DNA of 24,030 bases from Candidatus Caenarcanales bacterium. GTDB lineage: Bacteria; Cyanobacteriota; Vampirovibrionia; Caenarcaniphilales; Caenarcanaceae. Location: positions 1 through 24,030 of the forward strand of contig CANLFK010000011.1 of assembly GCA_947489925.1 (NCBI GenBank). Reading direction: 5' to 3'. Shown one piece after another: positions 1 to 6,647 of the stretch (position 1 is the first letter of the stretch; every line of letters begins with the position of its first letter). The notes under the pieces are model-generated. The model was not told the origin of the DNA. It saw nothing but the letters and a program-made list of their open reading frames with translations, and searched no databases. The position numbers were made by a program, and so were the translations under genes.

Positions 1-13
1 CTAAAAATAAAGC

Positions 14-54
14 GTTTTGGTAATTCATGTTTTTTGCAAGGGATTAACCAAAAC
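14..54. other. Imperfect stem-loop at left edge
   Basis: GTTTTGGTAAT (14-24) pairs with ATTAACCAAAAC (43-54) with one bulged base. A second, weaker hairpin, AAACCC/GGGTTT, spans 89-111 and is followed by T/A-rich sequence. Either could end transcription from a gene left of the window or sit in the leader of the gene at 163. Neither has a classic GC-rich stem plus T-run, so the role is open. Confidence 0.3.
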
Positions 55-162
55 TTAATTTCTTTAGCATATCTTGGTATTAAGCAATAAACCCTAAAAG
101 CACAGGGGTTTTAAATTCAAGGGACTTAAGGGAAGTTCTTTAATAAATAGGGGTAAATTATC

Positions 163-1152
163 ATGGGACCAGGACAAACACAATTAGAAGGAACTAGGCG
201 AGTACCAGTACCAGCAACACCACCAAGCAGACCAACACCAGCAGCACAAACTCCAACTAATGGCGGACAACCTGTACAAAATCAACCAGCTGGCTTTGAT
301 AGATTTAGTGGTGCAGTACAAAATGGCTGGCAAACAGCACAAAATGGTCTAAATACTATAGGTTCTGGTCTAAGGCAGTATGGTGAAGATGCTAGATATA
401 TTGCTCAAAATGGTGTTGGAAATGTTACTGCTGGAGATGTTTTTACTGGTGCAAGAGATTCAGTTGGAAATGTCATTAATGGTGCGAGAGATTCAGCGGG
501 GAATATTATTAATCAAGCAACTACGCCAGAAAGCATTAGCAGGGTACAAAGTCTAAGTGAAAATTATAATATTCAGCAACTTAAACTTGTTGTACCTTTA
601 GAAGATGGATCAATAGGACTTATATATAATCCAGATCATATGGCAGCCATGTTTGCAAAAGCATATAAGGAAAATAGACTTGATGAGTTAGTTTCATCAT
701 TTGAAGAAGCTGCGGCGATAACTCAGCCAGGTAAAGGAGGCATAGGAAAACAAATAAGACCTGTTTCAGATGATGGCAGTTATGGACCACCCGCAGCTTC
801 AACACCAACTTCAGGGATTGGTGAATTATTTGCTTGGATTGGTAATTTAAGAAATCCTGGTTCCGTTCCTCCATTTACAAGAAATGTTGAGACTTTTTTA
901 GCGATGATTCAGACTTTTGGTTCCGAAGCTGGAAACACTACACAAATTAATAATCCTTATTTTAGCCAATTAGGTGTTACATCTGAAGATTTTATTAACG
1001 CAGCAAAGAAGCTCCCAGACTTTCCTGGCAAATTAACAAGATTAACCAATGCGACTAAATCTAATTTAGATGCTATAAATACAGCAAATGCAAAAGCAGC
1101 AGAAGGGATAACTAACTTAAGAACTAAAATAAATGAAGTAAAAACAACCTAA
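163..1152 (+). CDS. Hypothetical Pro/Gly/Asn-rich protein, 329 aa
   Basis: I do not recognise this protein. Residues 1-50 are low-complexity and rich in Pro, Thr and Gln. Residues ~50-115 are rich in Gly, Asn and Gln and contain a short tandem repeat (GARDSVGNVIN followed by GARDSAGNIIN). Residues ~125-190 and 225-329 look like ordinary folded sequence, and the C-terminus is rich in Ala, Asn, Thr and Lys and probably helical. There is no signal peptide or membrane segment, so it is cytoplasmic or exported by a non-Sec route. The ATG is preceded by AGGGG about 9 bases upstream, an acceptable SD. It ends just before the repeat array and stands alone. The disordered N-terminus and repeat suggest a scaffold or surface-type protein, but that is inference only. 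Confidence 0.75.
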   Translation: MGPGQTQLEGTRRVPVPATPPSRPTPAAQTPTNGGQPVQNQPAGFDRFSGAVQNGWQTAQNGLNTIGSGLRQYGEDARYIAQNGVGNVTAGDVFTGARDSVGNVINGARDSAGNIINQATTPESISRVQSLSENYNIQQLKLVVPLEDGSIGLIYNPDHMAAMFAKAYKENRLDELVSSFEEAAAITQPGKGGIGKQIRPVSDDGSYGPPAASTPTSGIGELFAWIGNLRNPGSVPPFTRNVETFLAMIQTFGSEAGNTTQINNPYFSQLGVTSEDFINAAKKLPDFPGKLTRLTNATKSNLDAINTANAKAAEGITNLRTKINEVKTT

Positions 1153-1176
1153 TAAAGCGTGAGTTTGTTTTTTTTT

Positions 1177-1325
1177 TCTGAATCACAGATGGACGCAGAT
1201 GAAAAGATGACACAGATACTTTATGGTTTACCTTTTGGCTTTGAGAGAGACTTTAATTTGAGTCGGAGTGATTGTAAATAAATATCTGTGAAATCAGTGT
1301 TATCTGTGCTAATCTGCGATTCAGA
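1177..1325. repeat. 149-bp inverted-end repeat, copy 1 (type A)
   Basis: The unit begins TCTGAATCACAGAT and ends ATCTGCGATTCAGA. The two ~43-base ends are imperfect inverted repeats that share four blocks: TCTGAATC, CAGAT, CAGAT and CACAGATA. The middle carries the type A sequence with GAGAGAGACTTT. It starts 24 bases after the stop of the preceding gene. The whole unit could fold as one long hairpin in RNA or single-stranded DNA. Confidence 0.9.
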
Positions 1326-1337
1326 AGTTTTTTCTTG

Positions 1338-1485
1338 TCTGAATCACAGATGGACGCAGATGAAAAGATGACACAGATACTTTATGGTTTGTTTTTCGGC
1401 TTTGAGAGAGCTTTAATTTTTGGAGAAAGAATTGTACATAAATATCTGTGAAATCTGTGTTATCTGTGCTAATCTGCGATTCAGA
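1338..1485. repeat. 148-bp inverted-end repeat, copy 2 (type B)
   Basis: It has the same ends as copy 1. The middle is type B, with GAGAGAGCTTTAATTTTTGG and GAATTGTACATAAATATC. It is separated from copy 1 by 12 bases (AGTTTTTTCTTG) and lies in the same orientation. Confidence 0.9.
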
Positions 1486-1496
1486 AGTTGTAATTG

Positions 1497-1645
1497 TCTG
1501 AATCACAGATGGACGCAGATGAAAAGATGACACAGATACTTTAGGCTTTGTCTTTCGGCTTTGAGAGAGACTTTAATTTGTTATGGGAAAATTGTAAATA
1601 AATATCTGTGAAATCAGTGTTATCTGTGCTAATCTGCGATTCAGA
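1497..1645. repeat. 149-bp inverted-end repeat, copy 3 (type A)
   Basis: The ends match copies 1 and 2, and the middle is type A (GAGAGAGACTTTAATTTG, then ATTGTAAATAAATATC). The spacer after copy 2 is 11 bases (AGTTGTAATTG). The A-B-A-B order of copies 1-4 points to duplication of a ~320-bp dimer. Confidence 0.9.
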
Positions 1646-1657
1646 AGTTTTTTCTTG

Positions 1658-1805
1658 TCTGAATCACAGATAAACGCAGATGAAAAGATGACACAGATAC
1701 TTGAGGCTTTGTTTTTCGGCTTTGAGAGAGCTTTAATTTTTGGAGAAAGAATTGTACATAAATATCTGTGAAATCAGTGTTATCTGTGCTAATCTGCGAT
1801 TCAGA
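1658..1805. repeat. 148-bp inverted-end repeat, copy 4 (type B)
   Basis: The type B middle is nearly identical to copy 2. The spacer from copy 3 is AGTTTTTTCTTG, the same 12 bases as between copies 1 and 2, which supports dimer duplication. The left arm has TAAACG where the others have TGGACG. Its right end runs into the leader of the GxxExxY gene. Confidence 0.9.
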
Positions 1806-1821
1806 AGTTGTGGGAAAATTT

Positions 1822-2211
1822 ATGACAAAAGAGAATTATCCAGACAAAGAAATAACTGAAAAAATTATTGGTTCAGCAATGAAAGTGCATAGTTTTCTGG
1901 GTTGTGGCTTTCAGGAAGTAATTTACCAAAGAGCTTTAGGATTAGAAATGGAGATGATTGGACTTGAGTTTCAGAGGGAAGTTGAGCAAAATATTTTTTA
2001 TCGAGATCATGAAAAGCCAATTGGTACAAGGCGGGTCGATTTTTTAGTTGAAGGAAAGATTTTAGTTGAGCTTAAGGCAATTTCAGAGCTGGAAGAAGTC
2101 CATAAAGCCCAAATTATTAATTATTTAAAAGCTTATCGTTTTGAAATTGGATTGCTCATAAATTTTGGTGAAAAAAGATTGAACTTTAAACGCTTTGTTC
2201 TTTCTGTCTGA
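1822..2211 (+). CDS. GxxExxY-family PD-(D/E)XK nuclease-like protein
   Basis: This 129-aa protein has the hallmark GxxExxY motif (G29, E32, Y35 in GFQEVIY). It also has a PD-(D/E)XK-type core: D73 in RVDFLVEG, then E83 and K85 in LVELKA, and Q97 in the following helix. The family is small, often multicopy and of unknown function; nuclease activity is predicted from the fold only. I chose ATG 1822 because the longer reading (from 1768) would translate repeat copy 4. The SD is weak (TGGGA). The gene sits exactly between repeat copies 4 and 5, and its TGA stop (2209-2211) is made by the first bases of copy 5. Gene and repeats therefore look like one composite element. It could be an active endonuclease, a factor acting on the repeats, or a selfish passenger. 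Confidence 0.88.
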   Translation: MTKENYPDKEITEKIIGSAMKVHSFLGCGFQEVIYQRALGLEMEMIGLEFQREVEQNIFYRDHEKPIGTRRVDFLVEGKILVELKAISELEEVHKAQIINYLKAYRFEIGLLINFGEKRLNFKRFVLSV

Positions 2212-2355
2212 ATCACAGATGGACGCAGATAAAAAGATGACACAGATACTTTATGGTTTGTCTTTTGGCTTCGAGAGAGACTTTGTATTTTAACGGAAAA
2301 ACTCTACATAAATATCTGTGAAATCAGGTTTATCTGTGCTAATCTGCGATTCAGA
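2207..2355. repeat. 149-bp inverted-end repeat, copy 5 (diverged type A)
   Basis: The ends are the same as in copies 1-4 (TCTGAATCACAGAT ... ATCTGCGATTCAGA). The middle is type A-like but the most diverged (CGAGAGAGACTTTGTATTTT). The right arm has ATCAGGTTTATCTG where the others have ATCAGTGTTATCTG. It supplies the stop of the GxxExxY gene on its left and abuts the truncated toxin on its right. Confidence 0.88.
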
Positions 2356-2356
2356 A

Positions 2357-2481
2357 GTTGTGAAAGGTGATTTTGGTAATTTTAAACGCTTGAGAATTGC
2401 TGATTATCGAGTTATTTTTGACGAGAGTTATAATATATTACGATTTATGAAATTAATCATAGAGGGAGTGCTTACAAATGA
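2357..2481 (+). pseudogene. RelE/ParE-type toxin remnant, N-truncated and frameshifted
   Basis: Directly after repeat copy 5 the frame reads KGDFGNFKRLRIADYRVIF and then ILRFMK, the typical second half of a RelE/ParE toxin (a ribosome-dependent mRNA endonuclease or gyrase toxin). The first half is missing, and the repeat occupies its place. After ILRFM the open frame leaves the family pattern. One base over, the DNA encodes INHRGSAYK followed by TGA, the family's normal C-terminus. A single lost A in the AAA run near 2450 would explain this. The restored stop overlaps the next gene by ATGA (2478-2481), the usual coupling in toxin-antitoxin pairs. The toxin is almost certainly dead, both truncated and shifted. 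Confidence 0.72.
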
Positions 2482-2666
2482 TAGAAAAACAAATTATAAA
2501 AGAGAATAATATTCCCATTGCTGTAATCATTGATTACTCTGAATATATAGAATTACAGACTATTGCAGAAGATAAATTCGATTATTTTTCAGCTTTGAAA
2601 ATTAAAATGAATAATAAAAAATGGACTACACATAATGACCTAAAAAAAGAAATAGAAGAGTTATAA
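2478..2666 (+). CDS. RelB/Phd-like antitoxin, 62 aa
   Basis: This is a small protein with an IPIAVIIDYSEYIEL core, resembling the strand-turn-helix start seen in RelB/Phd-type antitoxins (…PVAVVLsxEEYexL). An acidic, charged tail with a helix (DLKKEIEEL) would normally wrap the toxin. Overlap of its ATG with the end of the toxin remnant supports a former toxin-then-antitoxin operon. The N-terminus is short compared with full Phd proteins, so it may lack a complete DNA-binding domain; some RelB-like antitoxins are this size. With the toxin broken it is probably an orphan. The family call is moderately sure, the exact class is not. Confidence 0.6.
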   Translation: MIEKQIIKENNIPIAVIIDYSEYIELQTIAEDKFDYFSALKIKMNNKKWTTHNDLKKEIEEL

Positions 2667-2787
2667 ATGTTGTAATTGATGATGATTTAGAATTTTATTT
2701 ATATTTTCAATTTAATTAAATACTTTGAAAGAGAGCGTGTTTTAGAAGTATCTTGGTGAATAGTTACGCTTTTTAATAGCAATAAAT

Positions 2788-2815
2788 TATAATTTAAAAT
2801 GCTAAAACTAAGGAG
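2788..2815 (+). promoter_or_regulatory. -10 box and SD for sucCD
   Basis: TATAAT at 2788-2793 lies 31 bases before the sucC start. A strong SD, AAGGAG, at 2810-2815 is spaced 8 bases from the TTG start and decides it. I see no good -35 at 16-18 bases. Transcription would therefore begin about 2800, giving a very short leader. Confidence 0.45.
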
Positions 2816-2823
2816 ATTGTAAA

Positions 2824-3936
2824 TTGAAACTTTTTGAATATGAGGCTAAACAGCTTTTTAAAGAGGCTGGTATTAATATTGCCCAAGGATCTCATTTAAT
2901 AAATTATCCAGAAGAAATTGCTTTTTTAAAATTAAATTTTCCAATCGTTTTAAAAACCCAAGTATTAAGCGGTGGAAGAGGCAAGGCTGGCGGTATTAAA
3001 TTTGCTAATAATACAACCGAAGCCATTGAAGTTGCCAAACAAGTTTTTGATCTTGAAATTAAAGGTGAAAAACCAACTACTCTTTTACTTGACCCGAAAG
3101 TTCCTATTAAAAAAGAATTTTATATTGCTATAACTTTAGACCGTGATTTAAAATGTCCAATTCTTATTGGTTCAGCTGAAGGTGGTATTGAAATTGAATC
3201 ATCTCACAATGTTAGCACTGTTCCAATTCGTGGTGAATATAGCCCACAATTAGGACGCAAATTAGCTTATGAAATGGGTTTAACTGGTAAACAATTAACT
3301 GAAGTTGCCAGTATTGTTAATAAGCTTTATGCTCTTTATGAAAAATACGATTTAGATTTAGCTGAAATTAATCCTTTGGCTCAGCTAGAAGATGGCTCAA
3401 TTATTGCTCTTGACGGAAAAGTAACTGTAAACGATGATGCAATTGATCGTCAGCCAAAATTCAAAGGACAAAAAGTTAGCCATTTAAGTGATGTTTCCGA
3501 ACGGGAAAAAAGAGCAACCGTTTCTGGCTTAAACCTTGTAGAGCTTGGTGAAGGAAATATTGGTATTTTGTGTAATGGTGCTGGCTTAACAATGGCAACC
3601 ATGGACTTAGTACAATTCAAAGGTGGAAAACCAGCTAATTTCCTTGATGTAGGCGGCGGAGCAAATAGCAATAAAGTGAATGCGGCTTTAAGTTTGGTAG
3701 CTGATAATCCGCAAGTTAATGTAATTTTTATTAATATTTTAGGTGGAATTACCGCTTGTGATCAAGTAGCAATGCCTTTAATTGACTTTAAGAAAAAATA
3801 TCCAAAATTAAAATTAGTAGTTAGACTACTCGGTAATAATCAAGATAAAGCCCGTGAATTACTCAAGGGAACTGGCATTGATTTTATTGATGATTTGGAT
3901 AAAGCCGTAGAAACCGCTGTCGGTGCTGGCAAATAA
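2824..3936 (+). CDS. sucC: Succinate-CoA ligase [ADP-forming], beta subunit
   Basis: SucC pairs with SucD to interconvert succinyl-CoA, ADP and phosphate with succinate, CoA and ATP in the TCA cycle, in the cytoplasm. The N-terminal ATP-grasp domain starts MKLFEYEAKQLF and includes KTQVLSGGRGKAGGI (~residues 42-56). EINPLA (~181-186) is the usual metal/nucleotide-site motif. The C-terminal CoA-ligase domain has FLDVGGGAN (~273) and NILGGITACDQ (~304-314). At 370 aa it is slightly shorter than E. coli SucC (388). It starts at TTG with an ideal AAGGAG SD. sucD follows after 35 bases, so the two form an operon. Related citryl-CoA or malate-CoA ligases are possible but less likely. Confidence 0.93.
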   Translation: MKLFEYEAKQLFKEAGINIAQGSHLINYPEEIAFLKLNFPIVLKTQVLSGGRGKAGGIKFANNTTEAIEVAKQVFDLEIKGEKPTTLLLDPKVPIKKEFYIAITLDRDLKCPILIGSAEGGIEIESSHNVSTVPIRGEYSPQLGRKLAYEMGLTGKQLTEVASIVNKLYALYEKYDLDLAEINPLAQLEDGSIIALDGKVTVNDDAIDRQPKFKGQKVSHLSDVSEREKRATVSGLNLVELGEGNIGILCNGAGLTMATMDLVQFKGGKPANFLDVGGGANSNKVNAALSLVADNPQVNVIFINILGGITACDQVAMPLIDFKKKYPKLKLVVRLLGNNQDKARELLKGTGIDFIDDLDKAVETAVGAGK

Positions 3937-3971
3937 TAAATTAAAATACTAAATAAAAAGGAAAATTTAAA

Positions 3972-4853
3972 ATGTCGATATTATTAGACAAAAATTCAAA
4001 AGTTATAGTTCAAGGAATTACTGGCGGAATGGGTTCAACTCATGCCAAATTAATGCTTGACTATGGCACTAAAGTAGTTGGCGGTGTAACACCGGGTAAA
4101 GGCGGCACTGAAGTACATGGAATACCAGTATTTGATACTGTTTTTGGAGCAGTTGATAAAACTGGAGCTGATGTTTCGGTAATTTTTGTACCAGCTTTAC
4201 TCGCCAAAGATGCCGCTTTTGAAGCAATTGAATCAGGTATTCGCTTATTAATTATTATCACCGAAGGAATTCCGCCTTTAGATGAAGTAAAAATACAAGA
4301 AAGAGCCAGAGAAAGGGGTGTTTTAGTTGTAGGACCAAATTGCCCTGGTGTTATTACTCCCGGTGAAAGCTTGGTTGGTATTCATCCCGGTTCAGTTTAT
4401 AAAGCTGGGCGAGTTGGTATGGTAAGCCGTTCTGGAACTTTAACATATGAAGTAGCTTTAGGCTTAACAAATGCTGGTTTAGGTCAGTCTACTTGTGTAG
4501 GAATTGGTGGAGACCCAGTACCGGGGCTTGGATTTGTTGATGTACTTAGATTATTTGAAGCTGATCCAAATACTGATTTGATTTGCTTAATGGGCGAAAT
4601 TGGTGGTATTGCTGAGGAAAAAGCAGCTGAATTAATTGAAAGTGGCGAAATTAAAAAACCAGTTGTGGCTTATATTGCTGGACGCACTGCTCCTGAAGGT
4701 AAAAGAATGGGACATGCTGGAGCAATAACCGAAGGCGATAAAGGAACAGTTAAATCAAAAGAAGAAGCTTTCGCTAAGGCTGGAGTTCCAGTGGCTAAAT
4801 TACCATCAGAAATGATCAAATTAGTTGCTGAAAAATTAAGCGTTAAAGTTTAG
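3972..4853 (+). CDS. sucD: Succinate-CoA ligase, alpha subunit
   Basis: SucD is the CoA-binding, histidine-phosphorylated subunit. The N-terminal Rossmann-like CoA-binding domain includes GITGGMGSTHAK (~residues 16-27). GPNCPGVITPGE (~120-131) and the Ser-Gly-Thr loop SRSGTLTYE (~152-160) are typical. The phosphorylated histidine is H248 in GHAGAI, near the E. coli position (H246). Length 293 aa is normal. ATG has an AAGGA SD about 8 bases upstream. It is co-transcribed with sucC and gives substrate-level ATP formation. No other TCA genes lie in the window. Confidence 0.95.
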   Translation: MSILLDKNSKVIVQGITGGMGSTHAKLMLDYGTKVVGGVTPGKGGTEVHGIPVFDTVFGAVDKTGADVSVIFVPALLAKDAAFEAIESGIRLLIIITEGIPPLDEVKIQERARERGVLVVGPNCPGVITPGESLVGIHPGSVYKAGRVGMVSRSGTLTYEVALGLTNAGLGQSTCVGIGGDPVPGLGFVDVLRLFEADPNTDLICLMGEIGGIAEEKAAELIESGEIKKPVVAYIAGRTAPEGKRMGHAGAITEGDKGTVKSKEEAFAKAGVPVAKLPSEMIKLVAEKLSVKV

Positions 4854-4895
4854 TTTTAAAATACAGAACTCTAAAAATATTGTAAAAACCCTTTT

Positions 4896-4995
4896 AAACT
4901 CCGTATACGGCAAAGTTTTAGGAAGAAGCTTTATTAAAAAATTTCGGTTTTCTAATTGTTTCAACCTATTTTCTCTTTACTTGTATGCGGAGTTT
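4896..4995. repeat. Inverted repeat, 13-base arms, 74-base loop
   Basis: AAACTCCGTATAC (4896-4908) and GTATGCGGAGTTT (4983-4995) are complementary at 12 of 13 positions. The sequence between is AT-rich and has no open reading frame of note. The pair fills most of the gap between sucD and the Gly-rich protein gene. It may be a small mobile or structured element, or the leader structure of the downstream gene. Confidence 0.5.
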
Positions 4996-5043
4996 TATTA
5001 ATGAGGGGAATTATTTAAATATTCAGTAAAAATCCAAATAATA

Positions 5044-5406
5044 ATGTTAAAAAAAGGCTTATTTCTTTTATTTTTAATTTCTAGTTTTAGTATAAATTTG
5101 ACTTCTATCGCTAATGGTTTTGGAGCTGGTTTTGCAACAGGTGGTGGTGGTGTTTTGCCAGCAGGTGGCGGTTATCCGTATAATGTTAGCTTTCCGGGTG
5201 GTGGGCCTTTTTGGGGCGGCGGTGTAAATTTAAACTCTCTGGGTGGCGGTGGATGGGGTGGTTTTCCTGCTGGTTATGGTTGGGGTAATTCGGGTATTTA
5301 TCAACCTGCTTCACCAAATATGGGTGGTGGTGGTGCTTCTGGTTGTCCAGGCGGAGCCTTAACAGGTGGTTTTGGTGGTTTTTATAGTCCTTATGTAAAT
5401 TATTAA
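5044..5406 (+). CDS. Small secreted glycine-rich protein, 120 aa
   Basis: The N-terminus is a clear Sec signal peptide: MLKK, then a hydrophobic run GLFLLFLISSFSI, with probable cleavage after SIA near residue 23. The mature part is low-complexity, with Gly runs (GGGG) mixed with Tyr, Trp, Phe, Pro and Asn and a single Cys near residue 100. Composition of this kind occurs in extracellular or cell-wall-associated structural proteins, but no family is recognisable. It has no SD. It is bordered upstream by the 4896-4995 inverted repeat and downstream by the 280-bp element. Gly-rich codon repetition (GGT/GGC) raises its GC above its surroundings. The signal peptide supports a real gene; the function is unknown. 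Confidence 0.68.
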   Translation: MLKKGLFLLFLISSFSINLTSIANGFGAGFATGGGGVLPAGGGYPYNVSFPGGGPFWGGGVNLNSLGGGGWGGFPAGYGWGNSGIYQPASPNMGGGGASGCPGGALTGGFGGFYSPYVNY

Positions 5407-5412
5407 ACTAAA

Positions 5413-5692
5413 TAATGTGAGTTCGATGAAAAGAAAATCTGAAAATGCTGATTGAAGCGAAACTTTGAAGCAATCACAATTGAAAGTCTCTCGCTAAAGA
5501 ATTTTGTCTTTTCACCCCCAACCCCCTGAAAGTGGGCTATTAGAGAGTGGAGTTGGGAATTTAGACCTTGAAGACAGAAAATTTCAAACAGATTTATTGA
5601 GTGTCCCCTTCGGGGAATGGCTTAAGCCTAGGGGGCTAAGACTTGAATTCTTGAGAAGCTTTTTGTGTTTTTTATCTCTCGAACTCACATTA
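5413..5692. mobile_element. 280-bp MITE-like or structured element with 14-bp perfect inverted ends
   Basis: TAATGTGAGTTCGA (5413-5426) is repeated exactly, inverted, at 5679-5692. The interior is more GC-rich than its flanks and full of pairing: CCCAAC (5517-5522) with GTTGGG (5552-5557), AATTTTGTCTT near 5500-5510 with its near-complement in 5570-5585, CCCC-TTC-GGGG at 5605-5615, and the palindrome GGCTTAAGCC. There is no transposase. An 86-codon open frame inside it (5504-5764) looks incidental. TA lies on both sides of ATGTGAGTTCGA, consistent with TA-target insertion, but that cannot be separated from the repeat itself. The best reading is a non-autonomous miniature transposon; an unrecognised structured RNA is the alternative. 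Confidence 0.6.
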
Positions 5693-5717
5693 AATAGCTT
5701 TTTCAAATTAAATCAAC

Positions 5718-5746
5718 TTGACACAATAAGGCCGAAAGCTTTTATT
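5718..5746 (+). promoter_or_regulatory. Candidate promoter for alpha/beta hydrolase
   Basis: A perfect TTGACA -35 (5718-5723) is followed after 17 bases by TTTATT (5741-5746), a weak -10. A better -10 (TATGAT, 5747-5752) would need a 23-base spacer. It lies just outside the 280-bp element and 30 bases before the hydrolase gene. Confidence 0.35.
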
Positions 5747-5775
5747 TATGATAGGTTTATTTAAGGTAAATATTA

Positions 5776-6621
5776 ATGAATTCTGAACAAAAACAAGGAA
5801 AATTGCTGCAAATATTCTCGAAAGAATTTTCTTTGTATACGCAGAATAATTTTGCCGACATCAATTCGCCGAAAGCTCAATTACTTTGTGTTCATGGTTT
5901 AGGAACATATAGTGGCTGGTTTGACGAATTAGCCCAAACTCTGAAAAATAATCAAATTTCCACTTTTAGTTTTGACTTATTAGGTTTTGGCAATTCTGGA
6001 AAAAAAGGTGAAATTAATTCTTTTGAAGATTGGCTGGAAACCGTGAAAGTAACTTGGCAAGACTTAAATCAAAATTATACAAATCAAAATAATTTTTTAT
6101 TAGGGCATAGTCTGGGCGGAATAATTGCTTTAAATGCTTTGCCATATTTAAATCCTAAGCCGAAAGCCTTAATTTTAACAGTGCCCGCTTTTATGGCTAA
6201 TTCTCAACTTTGGAGTTTTACTGACTTTATGTTTCCAACTTTAGTAAAAGCTTTTAAAAATGATAAAACTAAAATCAAATTTCCAGCTCCAAAGGAAGTT
6301 CATGAAGCACTGATAAATGGAAAATTCCAAAAAAACTTTTTAACTGAAGAAGCTGAACCAAAAATGTTTTTGGAAATCTTGAAATTAAGCTTAAAAAGCT
6401 GGTCTCAAATTAATAAATTAAATGATATTCCAATTTTAATTATGACAGCTGGCAAAGATATAAGCTGTGTCAGTCAAGCTTCTCATTTATTTTTTAATTT
6501 GTGTAATTCTCAAAATAAAACACTTAAACAATTTCCTAATTTAGACCATGATTTATTTGTTTTGCCAGAAGCTGAAATAATAAATACTTATATACTTAAT
6601 TATTTAAGGACTATGGTTTAA
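5776..6621 (+). CDS. Alpha/beta hydrolase, monoacylglycerol lipase-like
   Basis: This 281-aa cytoplasmic serine hydrolase probably cleaves a lipid ester. The oxyanion-hole strand is LLCVHGLGTYSGWF (~residues 36-49). The nucleophile elbow is GHSLGG with S112, and the other triad members are D228 (TAGKDISC) and H258 (NLDHDLFV). All three lie in canonical order and spacing for the lysophospholipase/monoacylglycerol lipase (PldB-like) branch. There is no signal peptide. ATG has an AAGG-type SD ~10 bases upstream. It is separated from the 280-bp element by ~80 bases and followed by truA after 26 bases. The exact substrate cannot be read from sequence. Confidence 0.85.
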   Translation: MNSEQKQGKLLQIFSKEFSLYTQNNFADINSPKAQLLCVHGLGTYSGWFDELAQTLKNNQISTFSFDLLGFGNSGKKGEINSFEDWLETVKVTWQDLNQNYTNQNNFLLGHSLGGIIALNALPYLNPKPKALILTVPAFMANSQLWSFTDFMFPTLVKAFKNDKTKIKFPAPKEVHEALINGKFQKNFLTEEAEPKMFLEILKLSLKSWSQINKLNDIPILIMTAGKDISCVSQASHLFFNLCNSQNKTLKQFPNLDHDLFVLPEAEIINTYILNYLRTMV

Positions 6622-6647
6622 AATACAAATTCAGTAGTTTTATTTAA

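Noticed and set aside
163..200. HflX-like motif GPGQTQLEGTRR at the start of the first gene
   Set aside because: It resembles the HflX GPGETQLExDRR motif, but nothing else of the GTPase (G1-G4 motifs) is present; probably coincidence.
1321..1533. Minus-strand open frame in the repeats
   Set aside because: It translates the repeat arms (SSFHLRPSVIQT occurs twice) and has no start signal or family match.
1768..1821. Longer N-terminus for the GxxExxY gene
   Set aside because: These codons translate repeat copy 4; the same peptide (ICDSEVV) appears after copy 5 in front of the toxin relic, so it is repeat sequence, not protein.
1177..2355. CRISPR-like array
   Set aside because: Repeat units are ~149 bp with 11-12-base spacers that themselves repeat, the units have inverted ends, and there is no cas gene.
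2191..2394. Shared TTTAAACGCTT in the GxxExxY tail and the toxin relic
   Set aside because: Both encode NFKR in unrelated proteins and the match is 11 bases; too short to claim recombination.
2667..2787. Possible second toxin fragment after the antitoxin (NVVIDDDLEFYLYF)
   Set aside because: About 17 codons with only a vague likeness to PIN-domain starts; not supportable.
5504..5764. 86-codon open frame inside the 280-bp element
   Set aside because: It crosses the inverted repeat end and the hairpins, runs past the element, and has no SD or recognisable protein features.
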